Positions 10,191 to 20,956 of a stretch of DNA of 64,000 nucleotides are shown here, one piece after another. Both the position numbers and the translations under genes were made by a program. This DNA is from Ephydatia muelleri (Eukaryota; Porifera; Demospongiae; Spongillida; Spongillidae): positions 22,898,996-22,962,995 of the forward strand of contig JABACO010000001.1 in the NCBI GenBank assembly GCA_013339895.1. The letters are read 5' to 3'. Each line of letters opens with the position of its first letter. Positions within the stretch are counted from its first letter, which is position 1. The notes below the pieces were generated by a model, which was not told the DNA's origin, made no database searches, and worked only from the letters and a program-made list of their open reading frames with translations.

Positions 10191-10549
10191 AGTATCCGGC
10201 GAACACATACTTTCGTATGATGTGTACCATTTAGCTGCAGTTGTACTGTTTTCGCTATGACTTTCATGTATACTATCTACATGCACTGCATGTACGGTAT
10301 AAAATCCCGGGTATAGGTAATTGAAGTTTCGTTGGCTGACTCTCGGTCATATGTTCACACCAAAATAAAGCACCGTCTATGAAGTATTAACGCCCAACGT
10401 TTGCCTCTAGGTACATGCAGCAATTGTTCTGTATATCGGTATGATTGTGCACGTGCACATGCATCCCTGTAGTCTGAGCTTGGCGCCGAAGGCGTGCCTA
10501 AAGATTGAAAAAGAAGTGTCGAGACAGGAGATGGTGTATAAATCTGACT

Positions 10550-10627
10550 CCTTTGATTGGAACGCTGTGCGTAGAAAACTGCTGCTCCCATGCATTTCCG
10601 AGGCGTTGGACAAAGCATCAGGTGATT
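10550..10627 (+). pseudogene. Decayed 5' fragment of a secreted-protein gene (unit B)
   Basis: The sequence GGAACGCTGTGCGTAGAAAA and CATTTCCGAGGCGTTGGACA matches the signal-peptide region of the functional gene. Small insertions break the frame. It occupies the same place in unit B as 6900-7057 does in unit A. Confidence 0.65.
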
Positions 10628-12380
10628 AGGCTGAAACCATGGGATAATTTTAGTCCTTAAGCAATTGTGAGTTCAGGGATGGCCTGTATGGTGGTATAGT
10701 TTGATGAGAAGATGCAGTTGTGCTTTGCAAAGCGTGGCTTTGAGTACATGAATTGGTCAGCTTGCCTGCCTGTGCTTTGCGCGATCTATTACTTATGTAG
10801 ATGTGCATGCAGTATTGAAGTTGGCTTCATGCATGCAAATAGATGTGTGAATTGTGAGGGGTAGAAATGCGTGTGGACCTTTAATGTTGACTTGGGGCTA
10901 CAGTTTGTCATGTACATGGACTTGTATAATGAAAGCTCTAGCATCAGTATACTGTACAGTACACGTGTAGCAATACTAATCACCAAAACACTGCATATGA
11001 CTCAGTAGTGAGTTGCTGCTAATGGACTTATATAGTGTGAACATGTTTTAATCAAACCGTTCACTGGGAACTGGAGTTTAATAGCTGGGAGTGTATTCGA
11101 TATTCAGTGAACAAAACAAAAGATTTTGTAAGTTGTTATTTGAGTAAACTTACAATATCTGAAAGAACCCTCAAACATATCATGTATATAGTGCTGACTC
11201 ATTCTGCATGGAGGTGATTTAGTCATGTGCCAAGTTACTTGTTTGAATGTGTTGCAATGGTGATGTGAATCTATTCAAAGAGAGGTGTCGACATTGCATA
11301 TGGGCTAGTTCAAAAGATCTTTGTGCTCATCTCACAAGTTCTCAGCAGGTGCACTGCACACATGCTGAAAAGGGTACACATAACAGCCAAATAATTGCCA
11401 GTGGATGACTTCAATTTCGGTCTTGGTAGGACAGTATGTAGTTGCCGGCGAGTTCTTAATTTGTGTTGTCTCTTGGGGGAGGAGTACATTCTTCCACCAC
11501 ACATTTGCAATTGTATATTGTAGCAGGCAGATAGGCATCTGGGGAGAAACCACAAAGAGCACTTTGCTGTCTAAACATGCGTACTAAGTGCACTAGGCAG
11601 ATAAGCATCTGCAGAGAAACCACAAAGCACACTACTGTCTAAACATGTGTACTAAGCTCAATACATGTATAGACAATAGGCATCTGCGGAGAAACCATAT
11701 ACATGTAGGCAAATACACTATGCAGTGTACTAAGTTCACCTCTGATTAATCAGACCTGTGAATTCATGGGGAAATTTTAGTCCACACTCTCATTAAGAAT
11801 CAGGCGATTCAGCTGAAACCATGGGGGAATTCTAGGCCTTGAGCAATTGTGAGTTTAGGGATGGCCTGCGTTGGGGCATATATGGTGGTATGGTTTGTTG
11901 AGAAGATGCAGTTGTGCATTGCAAAGGCATGTCTATGAGTACATGAATAGGTCAGCTTGTAGCCTGGCCTGTGCTTTGTGTGATCTATTTACACATGTAG
12001 CATACAGTATTGATTTTGGCATGCACGGGTCATGCTATGGGGCTACAGTTTGTCATGTACATGGACTTGTATAATGAAGCTCTAACATACATACATGTTC
12101 CAAAAACAACACTGAATCTATACAAACACTGCATATCATTTGTGAGTTACTTCTAATGCCTTATATAGTGTATTTAGTTGAACATTATAACGATTCACTA
12201 GGGACAGCGAGCTGGGAGTCTATTAGGTTCAGTTTTGTACCACATTCAATTTGGTTATTTTAGTGAGCTTACACAATCAATGTGAATATATTGTCAGAGA
12301 GAACCCACAAGTACAGGTTCTGCATACTATACGAGATGACTGTGATGAGGGTGTAGAGCATGGGACTGGACATGGGGCGG
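10628..12380. repeat. Unit B downstream spacer, homologous to units A and D
   Basis: It is collinear with 7060-8900 and 46400-48370, including the internal duplication (blocks near 10670 and 11855). It lacks the family-2 MITE and the extra left hairpin arm. No coding potential is supported. Confidence 0.65.
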
Positions 12381-13660
12381 GTATAAGTACAGTGTACTGG
12401 AACTTGCCGCAAAAGGAATTATGTCGTATTTACCAGTGCCATATGCATTGCTTGGGATCATGTCTGTCACACCCCAGCACCTTCTTTCTATCACAGCTGG
12501 TCACATTGGTGGATATGTGGGCATGCAGACTGTGTCCATTGGGCTCCAATTAAAGTGGTCACTACTGGTATGTTCTCTGTGGAATGATCAGGTCTGTTTA
12601 GATGTGCATCATGTGATCTCTGGTAGTGTGTCATGCGACCTAGGTGGCGGTGGCCTGCAATGAGTGGTGGGCAGCATAGTAGCACAGGAACACTCATAGG
12701 ATTGGAGGGTGTGGCCAATACAAATTCACTGTACTTTGTATACAAAATGCCCAAGTTTGTGGTTAGAGGAGAAGCCTCCACCCCAGTCGTTTTATATGCG
12801 TCAGATGTGTACAGTACCAAACAAAGTGCCACACCATGTTTTGTAAAACAACAAATACTTCATTAGTACCCACACATCCATATACACACATGATGCACTA
12901 GATGTTTGTTGCACAGACAGTGGAGTAATTGTTATGACACTGTAACCATTTGTCTCTGCTAAAGCCATGAAAATAACCAACATGCAGATGATGTGCACAT
13001 GTTCACAACACAATCCACACCCCACCCGTATGTCTGGAGTATAAAGAGCACACACACCACCGATCATACAGAGCCATCTCCAGGATGGCATAGCCCTGTA
13101 CATTAAGTCTTGCGGGGTGTGGTCACTCCTTAAGGAAATGGCTGTTTATCTCGGTTTGCTGAAAAATCACCGCCTCACATGTTCATCGGACCAGCCATTC
13201 GTAAGCTGCGGCTTACTCGTATTGCCACTGCCATCGACGGCTGAAAAGATAGTGCCCTCCTCCCTCCTCGACCACACCTACTGTATGCCCATGCCCAACC
13301 CCCCCACAAAGCCTCCAAGCCTCAATACTTGCAACCTGTAAACACTGACTCTGGGGAACCGACATATGTATATTGAGAACTGGAACACAGCCACAGCAAC
13401 CAGTGATTTCCTTCAAGACATTGTTTCCATGTCAACTGCAGGTGATGACTTCCACATAAAGGAGGGCGTGGCAGGTCCTCAGGCTGGGGTAGCAGGGACG
13501 AGTCCCCCTCCTCCCTCCATCACCATACAGGCCAACATGGAGTTGGGCACAAAGATGACAACATAGCCGCAGGGTGTGGTTACCACGCCCCCTGTCCCCC
13601 CTCCTTCCACTCCCCGTTCTGAGGCCAAGCTAGGATCCTTCTCCAGAAGTGATGGGAACA
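12381..13660 (+). pseudogene. Duplicated coding-like fragments of unknown gene(s), copy 1
   Basis: Several stretches read like exons. 12386-12570 gives KYSVLELAAKGIMS, then a hydrophobic run including ITAGHIGGYVGMQTVSIGLQ. About 13075-13240 gives SHLQDGIALYIKS... and FIGPAIRKLRLTRIATAIDG. About 13440-13665 gives KEGVAGPQAGVAGTSPPPPS and [14 protein letters not shown]. Frames are interrupted by stops, and the same series recurs at 48390-49730 with different interruptions. I do not recognise the parent gene; the first piece could be membrane-spanning. They may be remnants of the locus that also contributed the TTC7-like piece. Confidence 0.35.
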
Positions 13661-13675
13661 AGAAAGAGAAGATGT

Positions 13676-13880
13676 GTGTGTCATAATGTGTGTGTGTGCG
13701 TGTATGTGCGTCTTGTGTGTGCGTGTGTGTGTGTGTGCGTGTGTGTGTGTGCGTGTGTGTTTGTGTGTGTGTGTGTGTGTGCGTGTGTGTGTGTGTGCGT
13801 GTGTGTTTGTGTGTGTGTGCATGCATGCGTGTGTGCATGTGTGTGGATGTGCATGTGTATGTGCATGCGTGTGTGTGAGT
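13676..13880. repeat. (TG)n microsatellite
   Basis: An interrupted (TGTGCG/TG)n tract of about 200 bases. The equivalent tract in the second duplicon is at 49741-49860 and is shorter. Confidence 0.9.
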
Positions 13881-14345
13881 CCTTGGTTAATCTCTGATAT
13901 AAAGTGTATTGAGCGTGTTCAACGGTTCTTCACTAGGACTATATGTAAACATACTGGTATTTCAGAACTTAGTTATTCTGATAGGCTTCATAACCTTGGC
14001 CTCCAATCACTTGAATATCTTCTGACTTAGTCTTGTGTTACAAGATTGTGTATCAGACTGTTGACCTCAAACGTGATGACTTTTTTTATATTCCCCTGCT
14101 TTCTACTACACGTGGTCACTCATGTAAAATCCAGCACAAGTGTATACCCCATCATTCATGCAGGTACCATTTCTTCAGCAACAGGGTAATTCATACACTA
14201 CTTCAGCACATTGTTACAGCCAAAGTCTTCAAATCATTTTGATCTAAACATGACCTTTGTAAACTTTTCCCATATAGATAGGCAGTTTATAAGAGCATTT
14301 GTATGCCATTACTTGCCTCATTATTATTATTTATTATTATTTTAT
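13881..14345 (+). mobile_element. LINE 3' fragment (same family as 16729-17703)
   Basis: Frames give [33 protein letters not shown] and ATAKVFKSF-type pieces, matching EHIEGVQRYFTREIYKRAG and later residues of the better preserved LINE. It ends in an ATT-rich tail (attattattatttattatta), like the other copy. It is 5'-truncated, with several stops and frame changes. It is absent from the second duplicon, so it inserted after the duplication or was lost there. Confidence 0.7.
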
Positions 14346-14574
14346 CATACTTTGTCCCTACTGGCTGTGTGGTCACTAACATGCCCCTCCCCTTCTACTT
14401 GTAGGTAGGTCAAAGGATGAATTCTGTGCATGGATAAGTAGTACTACAAATATGTCATCCCTGGTGGGGTTCTGAAGCAGATCCTGGGCAGCACAGGGTC
14501 CTCGACTCTGGTCTACTCAATGACCTAAAAGTATGCATGGCCAACTGGTGAGTGTGTAGTACCACCATCTGCTC

Positions 14575-14672
14575 ATCTACACACCATCCCTCCACACACC
14601 ATTCCTCCACACACCATCCCTCCACACACCACTCCTCCACACGCCATCCCTCCTAACACCATCCCTCCACTC
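14575..14672. repeat. 15-bp minisatellite (ACCATCCCTCCACAC), short array
   Basis: About six copies of a 15-base unit. The same locus in the second duplicon (50190-50565) is expanded to more than 20 copies. Confidence 0.85.
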
Positions 14673-14899
14673 ACCTGTTTCCAGCATCAGATATTGAATT
14701 GTCACTTTGTAGAGACTCTGCACAGAAGTGTAGATACATGTACTTTCGACATTATTTTGTACAACTGCAACATCTCATTCTGCCATACTGATGGCACAGT
14801 TTTCATTATGGACACATGCCTGGCACATAGGGTACATGTGCATCCCTCACACACAAGTAGATGTCTCATCGATCAGGTGATTCAATCACTCCATGTCCA

Positions 14900-15420
14900 A
14901 GTTCCACACCAAAGTTGCAGGACTACGCCAACCTGGAAATGGTGAACCCAGATCTGGCATCGGACATGGGCTCCTCCCAGTTCACCATGTCCAGTCCCTG
15001 TGCCTCGATGAGTGTGTCCAATCCCCTCCTGGCCAGGATCTGGTGCACTGTAGCAGACATGTTCTTGAAGGCAGGCAAGACCAGCGATGCCCTCTCGTGT
15101 GTGCGGGAGGCCCAGTTCTTGGCCCCACACTTCCCCTCAGTGCTGCTCAGCTACGGGTGTGTCATGCAAGCCAGCGACAATGAGAGAAGGCATCTAGGGA
15201 ACTGTATCGCAGAGCCTTGGCCCTCCAGTCGACCTATCTAATTTCCCTAACATTGATTGATCACCTGCAAGAGGCCACTGCTGTGGACCAGCTCAACCAT
15301 GAGGCATGGTATTGGTTAGGGGAGGTGTTCTCGAGTCAGGGACACGAGGACTTGTGGCCAACTGCTATAGGATAGCTCTGGACCTGGAGCTGACTGCTCC
15401 TCTGCAGCCATTTTCTGTTG
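14900..15420 (+). pseudogene. TTC7-like C-terminal TPR region, decayed, copy 1
   Basis: The reading WCTVADMFLKAGKTSDALSC, followed by VREAQFLAPHFPSVLLSYG, then LNHEAWYWLGEVF and LELTAPLQPFSVV, follows the order and key residues of the C-terminal tetratricopeptide repeats of TTC7A/B (W..AAE.....K..EA..C.QEA, then HE.W..LGEVLQAQG and ALELEASSP..PF). TTC7 is a scaffold of the plasma-membrane PI4-kinase complex. A two-base insertion near 15185 shifts the frame relative to copy 2, and other stops follow. No upstream TTC7 exons are evident. It is non-functional here; a full gene presumably exists elsewhere. Confidence 0.6.
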
Positions 15421-15465
15421 TCCTCTCATCTCTGGTTCCTTCTTCGTTGTGAGATGTGTGGGGTC

Positions 15466-15676
15466 ATGTGGGACTATAGGTGCTACGTGTAGGGTCATGT
15501 GGGACTATAGGTGCTACGTGTGGGGTCACGTGGGACTATAGGTGCTACGTGTGTGGTCAAGTGGGGCTATAGGTGCTACGTGTGGGGTCATGTGGTACTA
15601 TAGGTGCTACGTGTGGGGTCATGTGGGACTATACGTGCTACGTGTGGGGTCATGTGGGACTATAGGTGCTACGTGT
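15466..15676. repeat. About 31-bp minisatellite, short array
   Basis: The unit reads approximately GGGTCATGTGGGACTATAGG plus TGCTACGTGTG, about seven copies. It directly follows the TTC7-like fragment. The homologous array at 51417-51755 has about eleven copies. Confidence 0.9.
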
Positions 15677-16494
15677 ATGTTGGGAAAGAAATCTCGTACA
15701 TGGATGTGCAAATTATGTAAATTTAATTTTATCAATTCTAGGGATGTTGAATTGGTTTATGGTTGTAGACGTTTTGTAGCACTGGCATCTCTTCTGAAAG
15801 TAGTCAAATTGGTCACAGATCTAAGAATGTTTTGTGCAATACTTTCTATACATGATTAATTTATACAAGTGGCTCATAATTTAGGCAACCAATTTGCAAC
15901 TCCAGTTTGAAGCTAAGCTGTATGTTGGATTTTTCAAGTGATTCAACTAAATTAATATTAATTTATTAAGTTAAGTATTATACATTGAAAGTCCTTTAAT
16001 TGAACAAAACAGTAAAGTGTGCAGTTGAACCAATTTCCAATGTGAGTTAAATGTACAAGTAGATACAAAAATAATGGTTCCCCATAAATCAAGTTACAAG
16101 CACTATACATGCAACGAGGAATACATTGTGGTTAAATAACCTTAGTGATTTTAGTTAGAATAATGGAATTATTTTAAACATTAATAAAGGTAGTGACCTG
16201 GCTTAACACTGTTTAAATTGGTTGCTACATTATGAGACACGCTGTACGTATGTGTATATTGTGTGCATGTGTGCACGATGTATGTAAGACAATAGTGTAT
16301 CATCACTCTATACAGGGATTGGAAACCAGCCCACATATCACTTAATTAATGCAGCCCATCCGCACGTGAACCCATACAAGTGCTGCACACTCCAGGCAGA
16401 GAGATAATACAAATATGATACCTGAGCTACAGCTGTTTTCTGAATCCTTTACTCCCTTTTTTGGTCTCTCTTATATCTTTCGATCCAGGCATTT
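15677..16494. other. AT-rich duplicated spacer; no gene seen
   Basis: It is collinear with 51756-52370 up to about 16310. The end of the block (from about 16430, polypyrimidine then cgatccag) matches 54700-54760, so copy 2 has about 2.3 kb of extra sequence between these points. No coding signal. Confidence 0.5.
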
Positions 16495-16728
16495 GAAAAG
16501 GCATAGATATTAGAGTAGAAGGATAGGAAACACAGCCAATTAACACAATGTAACACCTGCAGTCCGCATAGTTCTCGTACCCAGGCCATCATCATGGCAA
16601 GATGCCAAGTCTTCTATGACGGTAGGTCTTCAGGTGGAATAGAGACTGGAAACACACTGACTTTATCTAACGTTATCTGCACTAGTAGCGCTAAGGGGCC
16701 ATCCTTTGCCTTCTTCTTTATTCTACAG

Positions 16729-17703
16729 TCCAGCCGAAACTTTTGTCATCACCTGTTAAAGCTAAAATCTTCGCTGATGATACTAAAATTTATTTTCATC
16801 ATTCTACTGGGGATACATCTCCATTTGTAAGTTCATTATCTGCATTTTGTGATTGGGCATCTAATTGGCAACTTAGCATTGCCTTTCAAAAATGCAATGT
16901 CATCTCCTTTGGAAAGCAAATATCTGATACATCATACTCATTATGTGGGATAACCTTAGAGCAAGTATCTTATATTCGTGATCTTGGTGTTTATGTTTCA
17001 TCAGATTTTAAACCTGGAATTCATTGCTCATCCATTACGGCCAAAGCGTATTCTAGATGTTCTCTACTTCTAAAAGGTTTCCATACTAGTGATGTCAGCA
17101 TTCTATTACGTGTATTTAAAACCTACGTTAGGCCACTTTTAGAATTCAACACTCCAGTCTGGAATCCTTGGCTGTTTAAAGATATTGAACATATAGAAGG
17201 AGTACAGCGTTACTTCACACGAGAAATTTATAAACGTGCAGGGCTTCCTCGCATGGATTATGCATCCAGGTTAGCAAATCTTAATTTGTCATCATTAGAA
17301 TATCGTCGTATCTATTTTGACCTTACAATGTGTTACAAAATTGTGAATAAGCTTTTGGATATTGATGCAGCTGAGATGTTTACAGTCATTTCAAACGTTC
17401 ATTCCACTCGTGGGAATTCATACAGGCTCCAGTCGGTCACCATACCTCGTCATGATTTTCGGCTATACTTTTTTTCATCTCGGGTTGTTCCTATTTGGAA
17501 TTCTTTACCACAACATGTTGTATCTGCAAAGAATATCATCACCTTCATGTGTCGCCTCAAAACTGTAGATCTATCTCCCTTTTGTAAACTGTATCCATTT
17601 AAATAGGAAGTATATAAGTGCATTTACACATGCCATTACTTGCCTCTTCAGTGCATTATCTGTACAATGCATTGAGAAATATTATTATTATTATTATTAT
17701 TTT
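16729..17703 (+). mobile_element. LINE 3' half, RT palm to C-terminus, inside the TIR element
   Basis: The open frame to 17606 reads VKAKIFADDTKIYF (the catalytic FADD box of non-LTR reverse transcriptases), then SAFCDWASNWQLSIAFQKC, ITLEQVSYIRDLGVYVSSDF, LRVFKTYVRPLLEFNTPVWN, VQRYFTREIYKRAG and FSSRVVPIWNSLP. This is the order typical of Jockey/CR1/L2-type LINEs. The 5' half (endonuclease and early RT motifs) is missing. It ends in an (ATT)n tail at 17684-17703. The remaining frame is uninterrupted for about 290 codons, so the insertion is fairly young. Confidence 0.8.
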
Positions 17704-17886
17704 TTAATAATAATAATAATTAATAATAATATACAGGATACAAGAATACACTAATGAGAATAAATGCACTATTATCATTATTATTACATGTACTATAATA
17801 ATACACAATCAACACATATACTGGTCTAAATAAATGCACCTTAATTATAGTAAAGTCACCTATAACTATAAATCCACACTCACACC

Positions 17887-20379
17887 TCAACCCCCCTCTT
17901 CCAAATGAACCCTTGCACGGGAGAGCAATGCTCTTGCATTAGCTCTCACGAGGGAAAGGCTCAGCCTCTGGTACAATGTGGTAGTAGCCTGCGATCTGCT
18001 GCATCCCATTTGGATCGCTAGACGAGCCGCCAGACGTTTAAAAGATTCCTGGGCTTCCATGCCCCAGCATCCATACGACTCCACAGCTAGTGGAATACAT
18101 ACCCACCCCAGCTCCTTACATTTCCCATCATTAGCAGCATGCTTCCTAACCTCGGCAACCTGAGCAGATGACCCACACTTCACTCCCGCTTCCGTCAAAG
18201 TGGTTGGATTAAGCGGAGAAGTGATGGTGAGGTCAAATGCAGCAGGTTTGCCAAGGTGCCAGTTTTTAACCAAAACATCTGCAGGACGAGAGTTAAGCCT
18301 GTCATGACCTTGACCACTTCCCACTTCTACCTGACCACCTAGACAGGCTCTGTGGCAAAACTCCACAAAAACATCCCGTAGGCTGTTGTGACGTAAGACT
18401 ACATCCCCCCCGTGTTTGCACGTCAGTGCATGGTGACCAAGCGGGTCCAGCCTGTGGTCAGGGCAGTGAGGACAGCAAGAACCAAACGAAACATCCATTC
18501 CTAACCACCACTTCACAGCAATCTGGAATTCATTTGGCTCCAGATGCAAGTTAAGGCCTGGGGAGGGGACAACAGTAAGCCACGAAGCAGCATGACGAGA
18601 TGAAATTGATAGCAAGCGAGCTCTATTGGCAGGAGAAGAGATGTGAAACAGCTGCCGAAACTGCTGGTCTTCAATTTTTCCGGACAGGGAGTGCTGGCGC
18701 ATGTTAGAGGTGGCTAACGTTTCCAGAGTTATTGCATCCTCCGCTGGTACTAACCCATTAAAGAGTTCGATTGGCTCCACTAAAAGATTCCACTTGTCAC
18801 AGCCAGAACTGCTGATGGAGGCAAGGTATGCTGCAACACAATGGGATGACAAGCTACGGAGGCCAAGCCCACCCCTACTAAGGCTAAGCTGTGCTTGCAT
18901 CCACTCCACATCAGCAGCATCTACAGCTGTGCATTCAGCAAAGCATTGGCGTATGTCCTTGTCAAACAGCGCCAAGCCCTCTGCAATGTGTGAAGGAGGT
19001 GCGGAGCGAGCCAAATGGACTAACTTGCAGAATGCCGCACACTGCCGTAACAGAAGGAAAGCTACCTGAGGATCCTCCGCTCCTACTTCTGCCAACTGGG
19101 ATAATAGTACTGCTGCATCAGCTCGTTTTTGCGCCACGAACTTAGCACAAAAAATGAGATCCCCAATTGGAGCACCCAGAATCACAAGGTTGGGTACTCG
19201 TGACACCTTCATCTCAGGAGGAAAGGAAGACAGGTCTCCACATCCAAACAACTCACATTTAGATACATTGACAAAAAGACCCAAAGATGGACCCATCTTT
19301 TGAATGAGAGTCAAAGCCCGATTAACCGCTTGTGAGTGCCCCAACAAAACCCCATCATCCAGGTACCAACCGTTAAAAAGTAGAGGCAGACACTCCCTGT
19401 CCTGTGCGATATATGACACAACCTTGTGTAGAACTAAGGAAAAGAGAAGTGGACCCAGCGGATCCCCTTGCTGGACACCAACCTCCGAACTCAACTGTCC
19501 AAGTGGGTGCCATAAAGTTGGTTGTGAGCCATAGCACCATCCTACCCAGGGAAGAAGTTCTGGGAAATGGACTGCACATTCCTCCAGGAGAGCCTGACGA
19601 GACACACAGTTAAATGCATTGGACATATCCACCTTACAGACAGTAAAATTATCATCTATCCAATGCTCCTTGATGCAGCTCCTAACCCCATGAATGACCT
19701 TTTCTGCCCCAGCTGTGCATGCGACTCCGTATTGCAAAGGAGCAAAGAAATCGGTGGCTTTGGGCTTAGTGATGATACAAAGACACTTCCCTGTTAAGCG
19801 TCTCAAGGCCTCTCCAACTGCAATAGGGCGAATATCCAATGGGCGACCCTCCTTGTTCTTCACCAATGCAGTGAGAGATCCACCAGCCAGAAACTTTGAT
19901 ACTGAAATTGGAGCTCTGCCACTGGCCAGGATGTCTACTACACCACGCAAAGAGGAGCAGAGAGGAACTGATAGATGGATTTGAGCAGAATCAAGTAGAT
20001 GCTGAATGCGAAGCCCTGATGGCCCACATGCTGTACCCTTGGGAAATGAATGAAGAACTGATAAGATGTTAAAGTCCTGTGGCAACACATGAGTGACAGG
20101 AGGACTGGAAGATGTAGGTAGAGAAGGCTGAGCTCCCTTAGGGTGTTTCTGTTGAAGTGAATTCCAAACCTCTTGGGTATTAGGAGCTATGCCTGGAGAA
20201 ACCAAGGCCTGACAAGCTTTCCCTAATAACCCCTCTCTACCCAGACCTATAGCTGAAGAGATCTTCTTTTTGGATACGTCTATTGGAGAATTTTGTTTGT
20301 GAGGAGGGATGACAGGACGCCTTTTAATTCTATTCCATATGCCGCCTATTATTAAACTTGCAGTGCCCAGTCCGATCAT
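17887..20379 (-). CDS. Reverse transcriptase with C-terminal Zn/nuclease-like domain (830 aa)
   Basis: A single uninterrupted frame from the ATG at 20379; the frame is open to 20406. Residues here are numbered from the longer frame at 20406. RT motifs are visible: PSGLRIQHL, motif A CKVDMSNAFN (about 258-266), QQGDPLGPLLFS (about 312-323), and the catalytic WYLDD box (about 347-351), followed by SKCELFG. The C-terminus has a C-x-x-C ... HHALTCKHGGD ... LRHNSLRD block (about 645-680), then SRPADVLVKN and AAFDLTITSPLN. This resembles the zinc-plus-restriction-like endonuclease end of R2/NeSL-type retroelements. I recall near relatives annotated only as uncharacterised RT proteins in marine invertebrates. 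The N-terminus (about 100 aa) is unassigned. It is the only intact large ORF in the TIR element. A diverged fragment lies at 35300-35504. Confidence 0.75.
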   Translation of the reverse strand: MIGLGTASLIIGGIWNRIKRRPVIPPHKQNSPIDVSKKKISSAIGLGREGLLGKACQALVSPGIAPNTQEVWNSLQQKHPKGAQPSLPTSSSPPVTHVLPQDFNILSVLHSFPKGTACGPSGLRIQHLLDSAQIHLSVPLCSSLRGVVDILASGRAPISVSKFLAGGSLTALVKNKEGRPLDIRPIAVGEALRRLTGKCLCIITKPKATDFFAPLQYGVACTAGAEKVIHGVRSCIKEHWIDDNFTVCKVDMSNAFNCVSRQALLEECAVHFPELLPWVGWCYGSQPTLWHPLGQLSSEVGVQQGDPLGPLLFSLVLHKVVSYIAQDRECLPLLFNGWYLDDGVLLGHSQAVNRALTLIQKMGPSLGLFVNVSKCELFGCGDLSSFPPEMKVSRVPNLVILGAPIGDLIFCAKFVAQKRADAAVLLSQLAEVGAEDPQVAFLLLRQCAAFCKLVHLARSAPPSHIAEGLALFDKDIRQCFAECTAVDAADVEWMQAQLSLSRGGLGLRSLSSHCVAAYLASISSSGCDKWNLLVEPIELFNGLVPAEDAITLETLATSNMRQHSLSGKIEDQQFRQLFHISSPANRARLLSISSRHAASWLTVVPSPGLNLHLEPNEFQIAVKWWLGMDVSFGSCCPHCPDHRLDPLGHHALTCKHGGDVVLRHNSLRDVFVEFCHRACLGGQVEVGSGQGHDRLNSRPADVLVKNWHLGKPAAFDLTITSPLNPTTLTEAGVKCGSSAQVAEVRKHAANDGKCKELGWVCIPLAVESYGCWGMEAQESFKRLAARLAIQMGCSRSQATTTLYQRLSLSLVRANARALLSRARVHLEEGG

Positions 20380-20406
20380 CAGTTCTATAGAGACATGAAA
20401 CGGCAC

Positions 20407-20918
20407 CTTTTTTTCTCTCCGTAAAGCATATTATTACAAAACTAAAATGCGTTGCTGTATAGAATACATGCCCCAACATATATACTCAATATGGCCCAGA
20501 ACAGTATCAAAATACGCACGTTACAAGCCACAGTTCGACCCCATATCAGAAACTAGTTATTTGGCCCTCACACGTACAACATCTATCTGGTATAGGGTAA
20601 ACATATACCATGCTGTGTAGTTTCACTAGAGCTATACGAAATATCATGCCAATACAATTTAGACGCATTCGTTTGTATTCAGTTCGCCTCAGTTCACTTA
20701 TATATGTAATTACTACAAACGCGCGTATCTACCGTTATAGGCATGCACCACTTTTAAAACTTACATCGCCGTGATCAGCGTTCGCAGCTCTATCGGAATC
20801 CATACACAAATGTTCTCTTTTTCTTAAAACTCTTGTCGTCGTTTTGGGGGAGTAGCATATAACACTCAATTAACAACTATGTGGACTGCGCGCCTAAAAA
20901 TCTATTGCTCACGTGATT
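20407..20918 (-). other. 5' arm of the RT gene inside the TIR element
   Basis: On the minus strand an ATG at 20803 opens 13 codons (MDSDRAANADHGD) that end at GAT/GTAAGT, a strong splice donor at 20764. A pyrimidine-poor acceptor (TCTCTATAG) lies just before the main ORF, but its phase does not fit this donor simply. This may be a short first exon or chance. No other coding is seen. Confidence 0.3.
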
Positions 20919-20956
20919 TGTTTCCTATCCTTCTACTCTAATATCTATGGAAAAGG

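Larger units (their letters stand above)
16502..20949. mobile_element. 4.4-kb TIR element containing a reverse-transcriptase gene
   Basis: Bases 16502-16532 and 20919-20949 are perfect 31-bp inverted repeats, beginning CATAGATATTAGAGTAGAAG. The element is flanked by the 7-bp duplication GAAAAGG (16495-16501 and 20950-20956). The paralogous locus at 54770-54781 reads CATTTGAAAAGGAGAATCC without any insert, a related empty site. Inside are, in order, a short left arm, a LINE 3' piece on the plus strand, a tail-to-tail ATT-rich junction at 17684-17732, and an 830-aa RT ORF on the minus strand. No transposase is recognisable. Perfect ends imply recent movement. Long TIR with 7-bp duplication recalls P-like or Dada-like transposons, but I cannot assign a superfamily. 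Confidence 0.8.

Noticed and set aside
18701-19797. Plus-strand frames of 70-120 codons within 18.7-19.8 kb
   Set aside because: They are antisense shadows of the intact reverse-transcriptase frame.
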